A DNA stretch of 64,000 nucleotides from Comamonas testosteroni (lineage in GTDB: Bacteria; Pseudomonadota; Gammaproteobacteria; Burkholderiales; Burkholderiaceae_C). The DNA lies in contig NZ_CP043568.1 in NCBI RefSeq assembly GCF_014076415.1, positions 4,836,001 through 4,900,000 on the forward strand, given 5' to 3'. The position numbers and the translations under genes are program-made. The notes under the pieces were generated by a model. The model was given only the letters and a program-made list of their open reading frames with translations. It was not told the DNA's origin and searched no databases. Shown here one piece after another: positions 55,108 to 62,273 of this stretch (position 1 is its first letter; each line of letters begins with the position of its first letter).

Positions 55108-56682
55108 ATGTCCTCGAATGATGTTGATCTCTTGAACACCAGCCGCCTGGAGCTGGCACCGAACCGGCGCAATCGCATTGCACTGCTATCGGTCTGTCTG
55201 GCCGCACTGATGTTCAGCCTTGAAATCTCCAGCGTGCCTGTCATCCTGCCCACGCTGGAGTCCGTTCTGCACAGTGACTTCAAAGGCATTCAGTGGATCA
55301 TGAATGCCTACACCATCGCCTGCGTCTCGGTGCTCATGGCCACCGGGACACTGGCAGACCGGTTTGGCCGCAAGCGGGTCTTTCTGATCTCCATAGCCCT
55401 CTTTGCATTTTCATCGCTGCTGTGCGGCCTGGCATGGAACACGCCGATGCTGATTGCCAGCCGCGTGTTCCAGGGGGCCAGTGGCGGGGCCATGCTGATC
55501 TGCCTGGTAGCCGTCCTCTCGCACCAATTTCCACAAGGCGCCGAGCGCAGCCGCGCCTTCAGCACCTGGGGAGTCATGCTCGGCATAGGCTTGGGCTTTG
55601 GCCCGCTGATTGGCGGCATGATCGTCGCCCTATCGGACTGGCGCTGGGTGTTCTGGGTACACGTGCTGATTGCCACGCTGACCTTCTTTCTGGCCGCCAT
55701 CGCCGTGCAGGAATCGCATGACCCCAAGGCCGGCGCGCTGGATCTTGCGGGCATCGTCACGCTGTCCCTCGCGGTATTCGGCCTGGCCTTCTTTGTGACC
55801 CAAGGCTCCGACACCGGTTTTGGCAGCATGTCTGCTCTGGCCGCCATGGCTGTGGGTCTGCTGAGTTTTGCGATCTTTGTGTGGGTGGAACTGCGTGCCC
55901 AGCATCCCATGTTCGACTTCTCGGTCTTTCGGGTGTGCAATTTCTCCGGTGCGCTGATGGGCTCCATGGGCATGAACTTCAGCTTCTGGGCGTTCATCAT
56001 CTACCTGCCCATCTATTTCCAGAGTGCGCTAGGTCAGGATGTCACGGCCGCTGGCGTCTCGCTGCTAGCGTACACCCTTCCCACGCTGGTGTTCCCGGTG
56101 GTCGGAGAACGCATCGCCATGCGCTATGGCCCACGCATCGCCATTCCGCTGGGGTTATTCGCCATCGGTCTTGGTTTCATGCTGATGCTCGCTGGCAGCC
56201 AGCTCGCCCACAGCCACTGGCTTTACGTGCTGCCGGGCTGCCTGATTGCCGGCGCAGGGCTGGGCATCACCAACACCCCGGTGACAAATACCACCACGGC
56301 AGCGGTCTCCAGCACGCGCGCCGGCATGGCGTCCGGCATCGACATGAGTGCCCGCATGATTACGCTGTCGATCAATATCGCGCTGATGGGCTTCCTGCTG
56401 GTGCATGGCGTACAGCAGCATCTGCAAACCGCATTGCGCGACCCTGTCGATGCTGCAGCGCTGCGCGAGGTGGCCAACGGCATTGCCTCTGGCAACCTGC
56501 AAGCCCTGTATACCCTGCAGGCAGGAGCTGGCGCCTCCACTTCGCCACAGGCGCTGACAGACATTGCCCGCGAGGCACTGGTACACAGCTTTGGCGGCGT
56601 AATGCTCTATGCCGCCATCGCCGTGTGGCTGCTGGCACTGTGCAGCTTTGTGATCTTTTCGGGTCGCAGGACAGCCCGGTAG
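55108..56682 (+). CDS. MFS drug efflux transporter, DHA2 family (14 helices)
   Basis: A 524-residue inner-membrane transporter with 14 hydrophobic segments. IQWIMNAYTIACVSVLMATGTLADRFGRKRVF shows the motif A loop (GTLADRFGRKR), LIASRVFQGASGGAMLICL the helix-4 motif, and GIGLGFGPLIGGMIV motif C, typical of antiporters. Relatives expel drugs, dyes or aromatic compounds with protons. It lies downstream of the aromatic mhp operon but under its own LysR control. The C-terminal part with QHLQTALRDPVDAAALREVA is the long periplasmic loop. Confidence 0.9.
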   Translation: MSSNDVDLLNTSRLELAPNRRNRIALLSVCLAALMFSLEISSVPVILPTLESVLHSDFKGIQWIMNAYTIACVSVLMATGTLADRFGRKRVFLISIALFAFSSLLCGLAWNTPMLIASRVFQGASGGAMLICLVAVLSHQFPQGAERSRAFSTWGVMLGIGLGFGPLIGGMIVALSDWRWVFWVHVLIATLTFFLAAIAVQESHDPKAGALDLAGIVTLSLAVFGLAFFVTQGSDTGFGSMSALAAMAVGLLSFAIFVWVELRAQHPMFDFSVFRVCNFSGALMGSMGMNFSFWAFIIYLPIYFQSALGQDVTAAGVSLLAYTLPTLVFPVVGERIAMRYGPRIAIPLGLFAIGLGFMLMLAGSQLAHSHWLYVLPGCLIAGAGLGITNTPVTNTTTAAVSSTRAGMASGIDMSARMITLSINIALMGFLLVHGVQQHLQTALRDPVDAAALREVANGIASGNLQALYTLQAGAGASTSPQALTDIAREALVHSFGGVMLYAAIAVWLLALCSFVIFSGRRTAR

Positions 56683-56847
56683 CTTTTATGGCGCTCCAGG
56701 CCGATGGACAGTCCAGTGAATGTTACCGCTCGAACGCTATCGGCGAAATGTTGCCGAAGGCAGCCTGGCGACGTGTTGAGTTCTAGACCATTTCGATCTA
56801 GAGGACGTCGGTTTTGCCGAGCTGGCCTTCAAGCTTGGCGTCGGACG

Positions 56848-57366
56848 TCATGGGCTACCAAGGCTGAAGCAACGGGCTTGAAAACTTGAAAGAGCACTCA
56901 ATGGCCTCCCATAGAGGTGGAGGTGATACGTAGCAGCTTGGCCAACTACTTCGGTGGAGTGGATATCGTCGGGCCCTAGGAGCAGAACCTCGCCAGAGCC
57001 CACTGCAACGTGGGTGGTTTCGACGACGATTCCGGACTTAGCGGACTTCGTGTAGAGGCGGTTCAATTCCAAGCCCCGAATGCCCACCACGACAGCCCAT
57101 GTTTCGTGGCAGTGAGGAGGACTTGTGACGCCAACTCCATCCGAGACAAGATACAGTGCCGGCCGATCCCCAGCGACGGCAAGTTCATAGAGAGCCTCCT
57201 CGCCAACTCGAGCTACAGGATAAGGAGCTACTTGCCACATAGGGGAGTTCGCAAGGTGTAGAAGGCTGTCTGCAATAGCCTCGAAATCGACCGCAGACTT
57301 TGGCGGCGTGCTGATGCGATCGACTAATTGATGCGCCTGCTCGACTATCGTGCCTGGTGATTGCAT
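56848..57366 (-). CDS. Cupin-fold protein, cysteine dioxygenase-like
   Basis: A 172-residue protein. VTSPPHCHETWAVVVGIRGLE has the HxH metal site of the cupin motif 1, and GSGEVLLLGPDDIHSTEVVG with YHLHLYGRPL forms motif 2 with the third His. This resembles thiol (cysteine) dioxygenases, which open with P-H-x-H-xTW. The substrate is not known. The start at 57366 has GGGGA upstream; longer versions begin at 57390 or 57459. It is the last gene of a lower-GC minus-strand group and lies convergent to the DHA2 gene. Confidence 0.65.
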   Translation of the reverse strand: MQSPGTIVEQAHQLVDRISTPPKSAVDFEAIADSLLHLANSPMWQVAPYPVARVGEEALYELAVAGDRPALYLVSDGVGVTSPPHCHETWAVVVGIRGLELNRLYTKSAKSGIVVETTHVAVGSGEVLLLGPDDIHSTEVVGQAATYHLHLYGRPLSALSSFQARCFSLGSP

Positions 57367-57604
57367 CAGAATTCCCCAACTTCCTAACATGATGTAGACC
57401 GACTCTGGTTGCGCGAGACAGCAACACTGCTGCGTGATGGCGAAAGTCCATTGGCTCACCCATTCACATAAGTGACTGCTCAGGGCCGCAAGCCAGCCAT
57501 GAATCGACTCGGTTAAATGAGTCCCCTTTAGGGGGAAATATTCCTGGATATCGACTTCTGAGAGAAACCCGCGAGGTCACATGACGGGTCGTTCGAGTGA
57601 CAAC

Positions 57605-58177
57605 CTATTTCCTTTCCCCCAGCCTCATTTGATAGACCGCTGCGCTCCAGTACCGCGTACCGCTGCTTTCTCGGCAAATCCACCCCGCAGACTCCAACTG
57701 CTTCGCGATCAATCGATTCATGAAGCCATGGCCAAGCAGCAGAACGGGGCCTTCATTTGCGATCAATTGAAGTCGCTGAGCCGCTGTATTAGCTCTTGCT
57801 TTAGCTTCTCGGGCAGACTCGACTCCTCCAGAAAAACCGCACAGCCATGCAATCCGGAGAAAAAATGCCCATGTAAATGGGGAAAAGCGAGGTCGTCTCC
57901 ATCTTCCGTGAGGCAACTTCGCCTCGCCAAAAATCTCATCTATAAGATGAGGTCGAAGGCCCAATGCTCGAACAGACGCCAGTGCTCGAGGTGCATTGCT
58001 CGAAATGATCACTTTTGCTGTGGCGGCCAAGCCTATGCTGGCCACAGGGACGGGATGTTCTACGATTTCGGATAGCTCGTAATGCTCAATCCAGTACCTC
58101 ATGTCAAGTGCCGAAACCTTGCCGCCTGGAGCCAAGTTCGGCCGACCGTGGCGCATCAAAATAATTTCTCGATTCAT
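57605..58177 (-). CDS. Histidine phosphatase family protein
   Basis: A 190-residue protein of the phosphoglycerate mutase-like superfamily. EIILMRHGRPNLAPGG has the RHG nucleophile motif, SSNAPRALASVRALGL the second block with an Arg, and LLLGHGFMNRLIAK the final catalytic His. LPHGRWRRPRFSPFTWAFFLR is a hydrophobic-basic insert that may touch the membrane. Related proteins have varied phosphatase roles. It starts 43 bases after the hydrolase gene upstream, so the two are likely co-transcribed. Confidence 0.75.
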   Translation of the reverse strand: MNREIILMRHGRPNLAPGGKVSALDMRYWIEHYELSEIVEHPVPVASIGLAATAKVIISSNAPRALASVRALGLRPHLIDEIFGEAKLPHGRWRRPRFSPFTWAFFLRIAWLCGFSGGVESAREAKARANTAAQRLQLIANEGPVLLLGHGFMNRLIAKQLESAGWICRESSGTRYWSAAVYQMRLGERK

Positions 58178-58219
58178 TGAGTGGGAGCAGAGTTAATCGA
58201 TTGCTTGTCAGCGGTCCAA

Positions 58220-59476
58220 TCAATGGCCGACTTTTAGCCGTCGCATGAGCCAGTTCGCGGTGAACTCGAAGTGCTCTCGCATGTTCGACTCTGCCGTGTG
58301 GCCGTCATCTCCAAAGACCAGTTGCGTCACATTGAAGCCGAGAGCGGTAAGAGAGGTAGGCTCATTTCTGGATACGAGATCTTCGCGGGCGCCGTTCACC
58401 ATGAGGATGGGTTTGCGCAACTGCGCCGCGGTGGGCATCTTCAATTGATAGGAGAGTTGGAATGCTTCGTAGTATTCGCACATCGCCTGACGAGGTGTCG
58501 TCAGCGGATTCATGTTGGCAAACACGGTGTAGGGAGCGACGATCCATGCAGGCGCTTTCTCGCAATGCTCTTGTCCGAAGCTCGAATCGCTAGGGCCACC
58601 TACATTGACAATCGCTTGGTAGAAGTCGTTTCGCAGCCCGCCAAGAGTTCCCAAATAGCCCCCCATACTCCAGCCGTACACGGCCACTCGGCTTGTGTCC
58701 AGGTCGTTGCGAGTCTTGATGTAGTCGGCAACCGTGTCCAGCATTGCAGAGGACTCCGGACGGAATCCCAGCGGGTTCTCCCCGGTGTCTGGATTTTCCA
58801 CAATGAGGGTCGCAAACCCGCGGCCCATGAAGTAGTCGCTATGCCGGATCATCTCCGTCTTCAGGTTGTCAAGGCCACCGAGAATGACCAGCACCGGAGG
58901 CTTCTTATTGCTGCTGCTTCGTGTCGACAGTGTTCGGAAGTAGCCAATGAAATCCTTTTCGCCGCTCCTGAATTTGATCCTCTGGAGCGGTTTTCCCAGG
59001 ACTGCGTAAGCTCGTTCGGTTGCCGACAGATCCGCAATGGGGACCTGCTTGGGCAGTCGATTCATTCGCAGATAGAACGCGGCCTTTTTGTATTCGGCCG
59101 ATGCACTCTCGCTCTCGCCGCGCGCTTCGGCCGCATGCGCTCGTGCTAGATGCACCTGGGCGGGCTTGCTAAAAGTCGCCTGCCAAGCCGCCTGCGACGG
59201 CCCCGCGTTCTCCGGTAACCTTCCAACGATGCTATCGAACGTGCTTGCTTCGATGCCTGCATCCTCGAGCCACCAACAGATGTTGAACTTGAACGAAGGA
59301 TGCATGCGAGCGATGCCTTCCGGGTACTCCGCCTGTCCTTTCCTGCAAAACTCGGCCATGCTGTCCGCTGCCCTGACGGAGAAGATGCTCTGCGCAGCGG
59401 ATTGACGCGGGGCAACCGCAGAAAGAACGACGGCTCCAAGGAGCGTCAAGAGTTTCAAGATCAATTTTTCCGTCAC
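58220..59476 (-). CDS. Exported alpha/beta hydrolase (FrsA/DUF1100-like)
   Basis: A 418-residue protein with signal peptide (LILKLLTLLGAVVLSAVAP, cut near SAAQ). An N-terminal helical part (about 30-165) is followed by the alpha/beta hydrolase fold: PPVLVILGGLDNLKTE, nucleophile Ser in VAVYGWSMGGYLGTL, Asp in MVNGAREDLVSRNE, His in FGDDGHTAESN. It is an esterase or peptidase of unknown substrate. The GTG start at 59476 has AAGGA six bases upstream. It lies 65 bases after the SDR gene and is probably in its transcript. Confidence 0.78.
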   Translation of the reverse strand: MTEKLILKLLTLLGAVVLSAVAPRQSAAQSIFSVRAADSMAEFCRKGQAEYPEGIARMHPSFKFNICWWLEDAGIEASTFDSIVGRLPENAGPSQAAWQATFSKPAQVHLARAHAAEARGESESASAEYKKAAFYLRMNRLPKQVPIADLSATERAYAVLGKPLQRIKFRSGEKDFIGYFRTLSTRSSSNKKPPVLVILGGLDNLKTEMIRHSDYFMGRGFATLIVENPDTGENPLGFRPESSAMLDTVADYIKTRNDLDTSRVAVYGWSMGGYLGTLGGLRNDFYQAIVNVGGPSDSSFGQEHCEKAPAWIVAPYTVFANMNPLTTPRQAMCEYYEAFQLSYQLKMPTAAQLRKPILMVNGAREDLVSRNEPTSLTALGFNVTQLVFGDDGHTAESNMREHFEFTANWLMRRLKVGH

Positions 59477-59541
59477 AGTCGTTCCTTGTTTGGCTTCGGC
59501 AAATCCCCCAGAACAAGGGCGACGAAGAGGTTTACCTGGCG

Positions 59542-60591
59542 TTATTGAGGTGACGCAATGGGTAGCCAACCATGGCGGCGATACCAAGCGACCGTATCGG
59601 CAACAGTTTGCTCAATGGGTCGAAATATCAATTGAAGTTGCTGTTCGCTCTTCGTGTGAATGAAATGACTTCGTCCCGCCTCCTTGCGCATGAGCCGTAC
59701 CGTCGCCAAGCTGAGTAAGATGGGTTTACCGCTGATCTTCGCGTAGAGTTCCTGCGCCGCCGCCAGGAAATACAGAAGCAAGAAAGGCAAGTTGCGTGTC
59801 GGCGTCTTGATTCCCGCGATCTGCCCCACCAAGGGAACCAATTCCTGCATCGTCATGTGGCGACCTGCGGCGAGATAGCGCTCACCGCGCTGGCCGCGCT
59901 CTGCAGCTGAAATTTGCGCCTTCGCTACATCGCGAGCATCGACAACCGAGAAGCTCCCTGGCAGCAACCCAGGCAATTTGCCAAGCACCACATCGTTGAC
60001 AAATTGTCCTGACGAGGTTGGGCCGATATCGGCAGGACCCCACATCCAGCCGGGCAAGACAAAGCTCGCATGCATGTCCGGATGTGTGTCAAGAAAGGCC
60101 GATACGACTTGATCGGCCAGTATCTTGCTTCGGTAATAGTCGTCGTCAGCATCTGCTAGGTCACGCAGACAAGTCTCATCGATGGGCGCACCCGGCTCGC
60201 CATTCAGCACTGCGATGGATGAAGTCTGAACGAAGCGCCGGATGCCGGCGTCGTATGCCTGCTCAATAAGCTGCTGCGTGCCGTCTACATTGATGCGTTT
60301 GAGCTCTTCCCAGTGGCTGCCGCCTTTGAAGTTGTCTCGAAAGAAGGCCGCGGTATGGAACACCACGTCACATCCTTGCAGCGCCCTGGAGAAAGCGGGC
60401 ACATCTGCCATATCACCCTGCACCAGTTCCACGCCCTTCACTCCTGTGAACTGTTGCATACCTTTGGTTTCCGAACGGACGAGAGCCTTGACGAAGACGC
60501 CACGCGCGACCAGCTCACGCACAAGGTTGTTGCCAAGAAGGCCTGTGGCGCCAGTGACAAAAGCTGACTGCGGATTGCTGTACTTTTTCAT
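59542..60591 (-). CDS. NAD-dependent epimerase/dehydratase (SDR, dihydroflavonol reductase-like)
   Basis: A 349-residue extended SDR. SAFVTGATGLLGNNLVREL binds the cofactor, DVVFHTAAFFRDN and VQTSSIAVLNG are typical, and YYRSKILADQVV contains the YxxxK active site. LPGWMWGPADIGPTSSGQFV follows. Dihydroflavonol-4-reductase-type and 3-beta-hydroxysteroid-type enzymes are the nearest families; the substrate cannot be told. It is the first gene of the minus-strand group and divergent from a TetR gene that probably represses it. Confidence 0.82.
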   Translation of the reverse strand: MKKYSNPQSAFVTGATGLLGNNLVRELVARGVFVKALVRSETKGMQQFTGVKGVELVQGDMADVPAFSRALQGCDVVFHTAAFFRDNFKGGSHWEELKRINVDGTQQLIEQAYDAGIRRFVQTSSIAVLNGEPGAPIDETCLRDLADADDDYYRSKILADQVVSAFLDTHPDMHASFVLPGWMWGPADIGPTSSGQFVNDVVLGKLPGLLPGSFSVVDARDVAKAQISAAERGQRGERYLAAGRHMTMQELVPLVGQIAGIKTPTRNLPFLLLYFLAAAQELYAKISGKPILLSLATVRLMRKEAGRSHFIHTKSEQQLQLIFRPIEQTVADTVAWYRRHGWLPIASPQ

Positions 60592-60605
60592 TTCGACTGA
60601 TCTTC

Positions 60606-60730
60606 AAATATCACTTGAAATTTAAATGTACCGCTGGAACTTTGAAATCTCAAGTGATATCTGAAATTATTTTGGCAAGCATTCACACGAGGTCACACAA
60701 CGATCGATATCTGAATCTCATGTGATATCT
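60606..60730. promoter_or_regulatory. Three-copy operator in the SDR-tetR divergent promoter
   Basis: ATCTCAAGTGATATCT (60647-60662) and ATCTCATGTGATATCT (60715-60730) differ at one base of 16 and are 68 bases apart on the same strand. A third copy in the opposite orientation, AAATATCACTTGAAAT (60606-60621), matches 14 of 16. One copy is next to each start and one is in the middle. These are very likely the binding sites of the adjacent TetR protein. Confidence 0.8.
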
Positions 60731-60738
60731 TTAAAGCC

Positions 60739-61452
60739 ATGAGCACCACGACTGCAAGAAGACGCCTGACCCGAGACGAAAGCCGGGCACAGACTCGCGA
60801 GCACCTGATCGACGCTGCACGGCACTTGTTTGTGACAAACGGGTATGGAGGCGCATCGATCCGTGACATCGCGAACAACGCTGGCTATTCCCAAGGCGCT
60901 TTTTATTCAAACTTCTCAAGCAAAGAGGATGTCTTGCTAGAGTTGCTGCGGCGGCACATGGATGCAGAAGCGATGCAACTTACTACGCTCATGGGCGACA
61001 ACGCGCAGTTGCCCGAGCAAATGCTGGCCCGACTGGAGGCCTGGGCTTCTACCCTCAATCACGATGCTGACTGGTGCATGCTTTCCATAGAACTGCAATT
61101 GCATGCGAGGCGTAGCCCATCTTTCGCTACGGAGTACCAAAAGGTTTGGGACAAACACCAATCCGAGATCGGCGGCGTGATCGACCTATTGTTTAAAAAG
61201 CTTGGTCGCTCAACTCCTGCCGAGCCTCACGAACTAGCTGCTGCTTTTATGGCACTTTCACATGGGCTTGCACTGCAAAAGACCACCGACCGCCAGGAGC
61301 TGACTGGACGCTTGATCATGGTGTTTCTACGTGGATTGATCGCAAGTTCGACACTCGATGGAGCGAAGAAACGGGCATTCAGGCCGGTGCGTGGTGAACC
61401 ACGCAAGCGAGTGGCCAGTTACGAGGGTGATGTGGCCGTTCAAGACACTTGA
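60739..61452 (+). CDS. TetR family transcriptional regulator
   Basis: A 237-residue TetR-type repressor. The DNA-binding domain is at about 15-65 (REHLIDAARHLFVTNGYGGASIRDIANNAG, YSQGAFYSNFSSKEDVLLEL given in part). The ligand domain is helical, with no strong hint of its effector, and the end is basic (KKRAFRPVRGEPRKRV). It is divergent from the SDR gene, with three operator copies in the 147-base gap. It probably represses itself and the SDR-hydrolase-phosphatase-cupin group. Confidence 0.87.
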   Translation: MSTTTARRRLTRDESRAQTREHLIDAARHLFVTNGYGGASIRDIANNAGYSQGAFYSNFSSKEDVLLELLRRHMDAEAMQLTTLMGDNAQLPEQMLARLEAWASTLNHDADWCMLSIELQLHARRSPSFATEYQKVWDKHQSEIGGVIDLLFKKLGRSTPAEPHELAAAFMALSHGLALQKTTDRQELTGRLIMVFLRGLIASSTLDGAKKRAFRPVRGEPRKRVASYEGDVAVQDT

Positions 61453-61567
61453 CGTTCAACGACTGGTGTTGGCGATTGCTGCTGTTTAGGCACTGAGTCA
61501 CGAACGGTAATCCCCCCAAAAATCCAATACGCGAAGAAGTAGAGACTCTCAAAGGAGAATCTCTACC

Positions 61568-61938
61568 ATGAAGAAATCGCGTTTCGCCGACAGCCAGATC
61601 ATTGATGCACTCTAGCAGGCAGAGGCCGCTCGGACGGACCCCGAGCTCTGCCGAGAGTTGGGTATCAGCTCGGCGACGTTTTACAAGTGGTGAACCAAGT
61701 TCGGTGGCATGGACGCCTCGCTGATGGCGCGCATGAAGGAGCAGGAGGAAGAGAACCGACGCCTGCGCAAGATGTACATCGAGGAGAAGCTCAAGGCTGA
61801 GGTCGTGGCGGAGGCTCTTGCAAAAAAGTGGTGAAGCCATCTTGCCGATGCGAGATGGCTCAACGAGCTGTGCAACAACGAGGGCTGTCGATCCGGGCAG
61901 CCTGCCAAGCCTTCAAGATCAGCCAGGCCTGCTACTAG
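61568..61938 (+). pseudogene. Decayed IS3-family transposase (orfA and start of orfB)
   Basis: The frame from 61568 reads MKKSRFADSQIIDAL, stop, then ELCRELGISSATFYKW, stop, then FGGMDASLMARMKEQEEENR and KLKAEVVAEALAKKW, an orfA of IS3 type (helix-turn-helix plus leucine zipper) broken by TAG at 61613 and TGA after YKW. In another frame 61855-61938 gives MAQRAVQQRGLSIRAACQAF before a TAG, the N-terminus of orfB. The rest of orfB, with the DDE residues, is missing. The element cannot be active. Confidence 0.88.
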
Positions 61939-62240
61939 GGTGGATTACCAACAAAGTACAAATGTCGATTCTCCTTGAGTCTTGTACTCGCCTCCACAAA
62001 CAATCAACGGCTTAGCGCTGCATGAAGAGGCTAGTTTTGTACTCGCTTCTCATTGGTGTTGTACTTTCCGGAATTTTTCTCACTCAGTTTTGTATTTTCC
62101 GAGATGGCAGGCTCGGAAGCCTGGGCACAACCAACGTGGCCAACAATTTCTGACCGACTTCCCGCTGCCTTCATAGCCGAACTCGCTGGGAACTTCGGAA
62201 CGAGGATGGATTACCGCAAACTGGCACACAACCTGCTTAA
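61939..62240. repeat. Region with clustered TTGTACT motifs, possible transposon end
   Basis: TTGTACTCGCCTC (61982), TTGTACTCGCTTCT (62037), TTGTACTTTCCG (62059) and TTGTATTTTCC (62090) are related direct copies; AAAGTACAA at 61953 is an inverted one. Such multiple short repeats occur at ends of some insertion sequences (for example IS21 type) as transposase binding sites. No transposase for it is present. 62104-62240 holds no gene I can support. Confidence 0.4.
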
Positions 62241-62250
62241 ACCAAGCATC

Positions 62251-62260
62251 TTGTATACAT
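62251..62260. promoter_or_regulatory. GntR-type operator candidate upstream of allophanate hydrolase
   Basis: TTGTATACAT contains the palindrome TGTATACA and lies 13 bases before the start codon. FadR-branch GntR regulators often bind TTGTATACAA-like sites, and urea carboxylase/allophanate hydrolase operons are often under such regulators. The regulator gene is not in the window. Confidence 0.45.
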
Positions 62261-62273
62261 TTGGGTATTCATC

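Noticed and set aside
56704..56889. Short plus-strand frame after the DHA2 gene
   Set aside because: No ribosome site or family; a second frame here (DHFDLEDVGFAELAFKLGVG) looked more protein-like but begins at a stop codon and covers only about 30 codons, so no gene is called.
57581..58075. Plus-strand frame opposite the histidine phosphatase
   Set aside because: The minus strand has the RHG and GHG catalytic motifs; the plus frame is a shadow.
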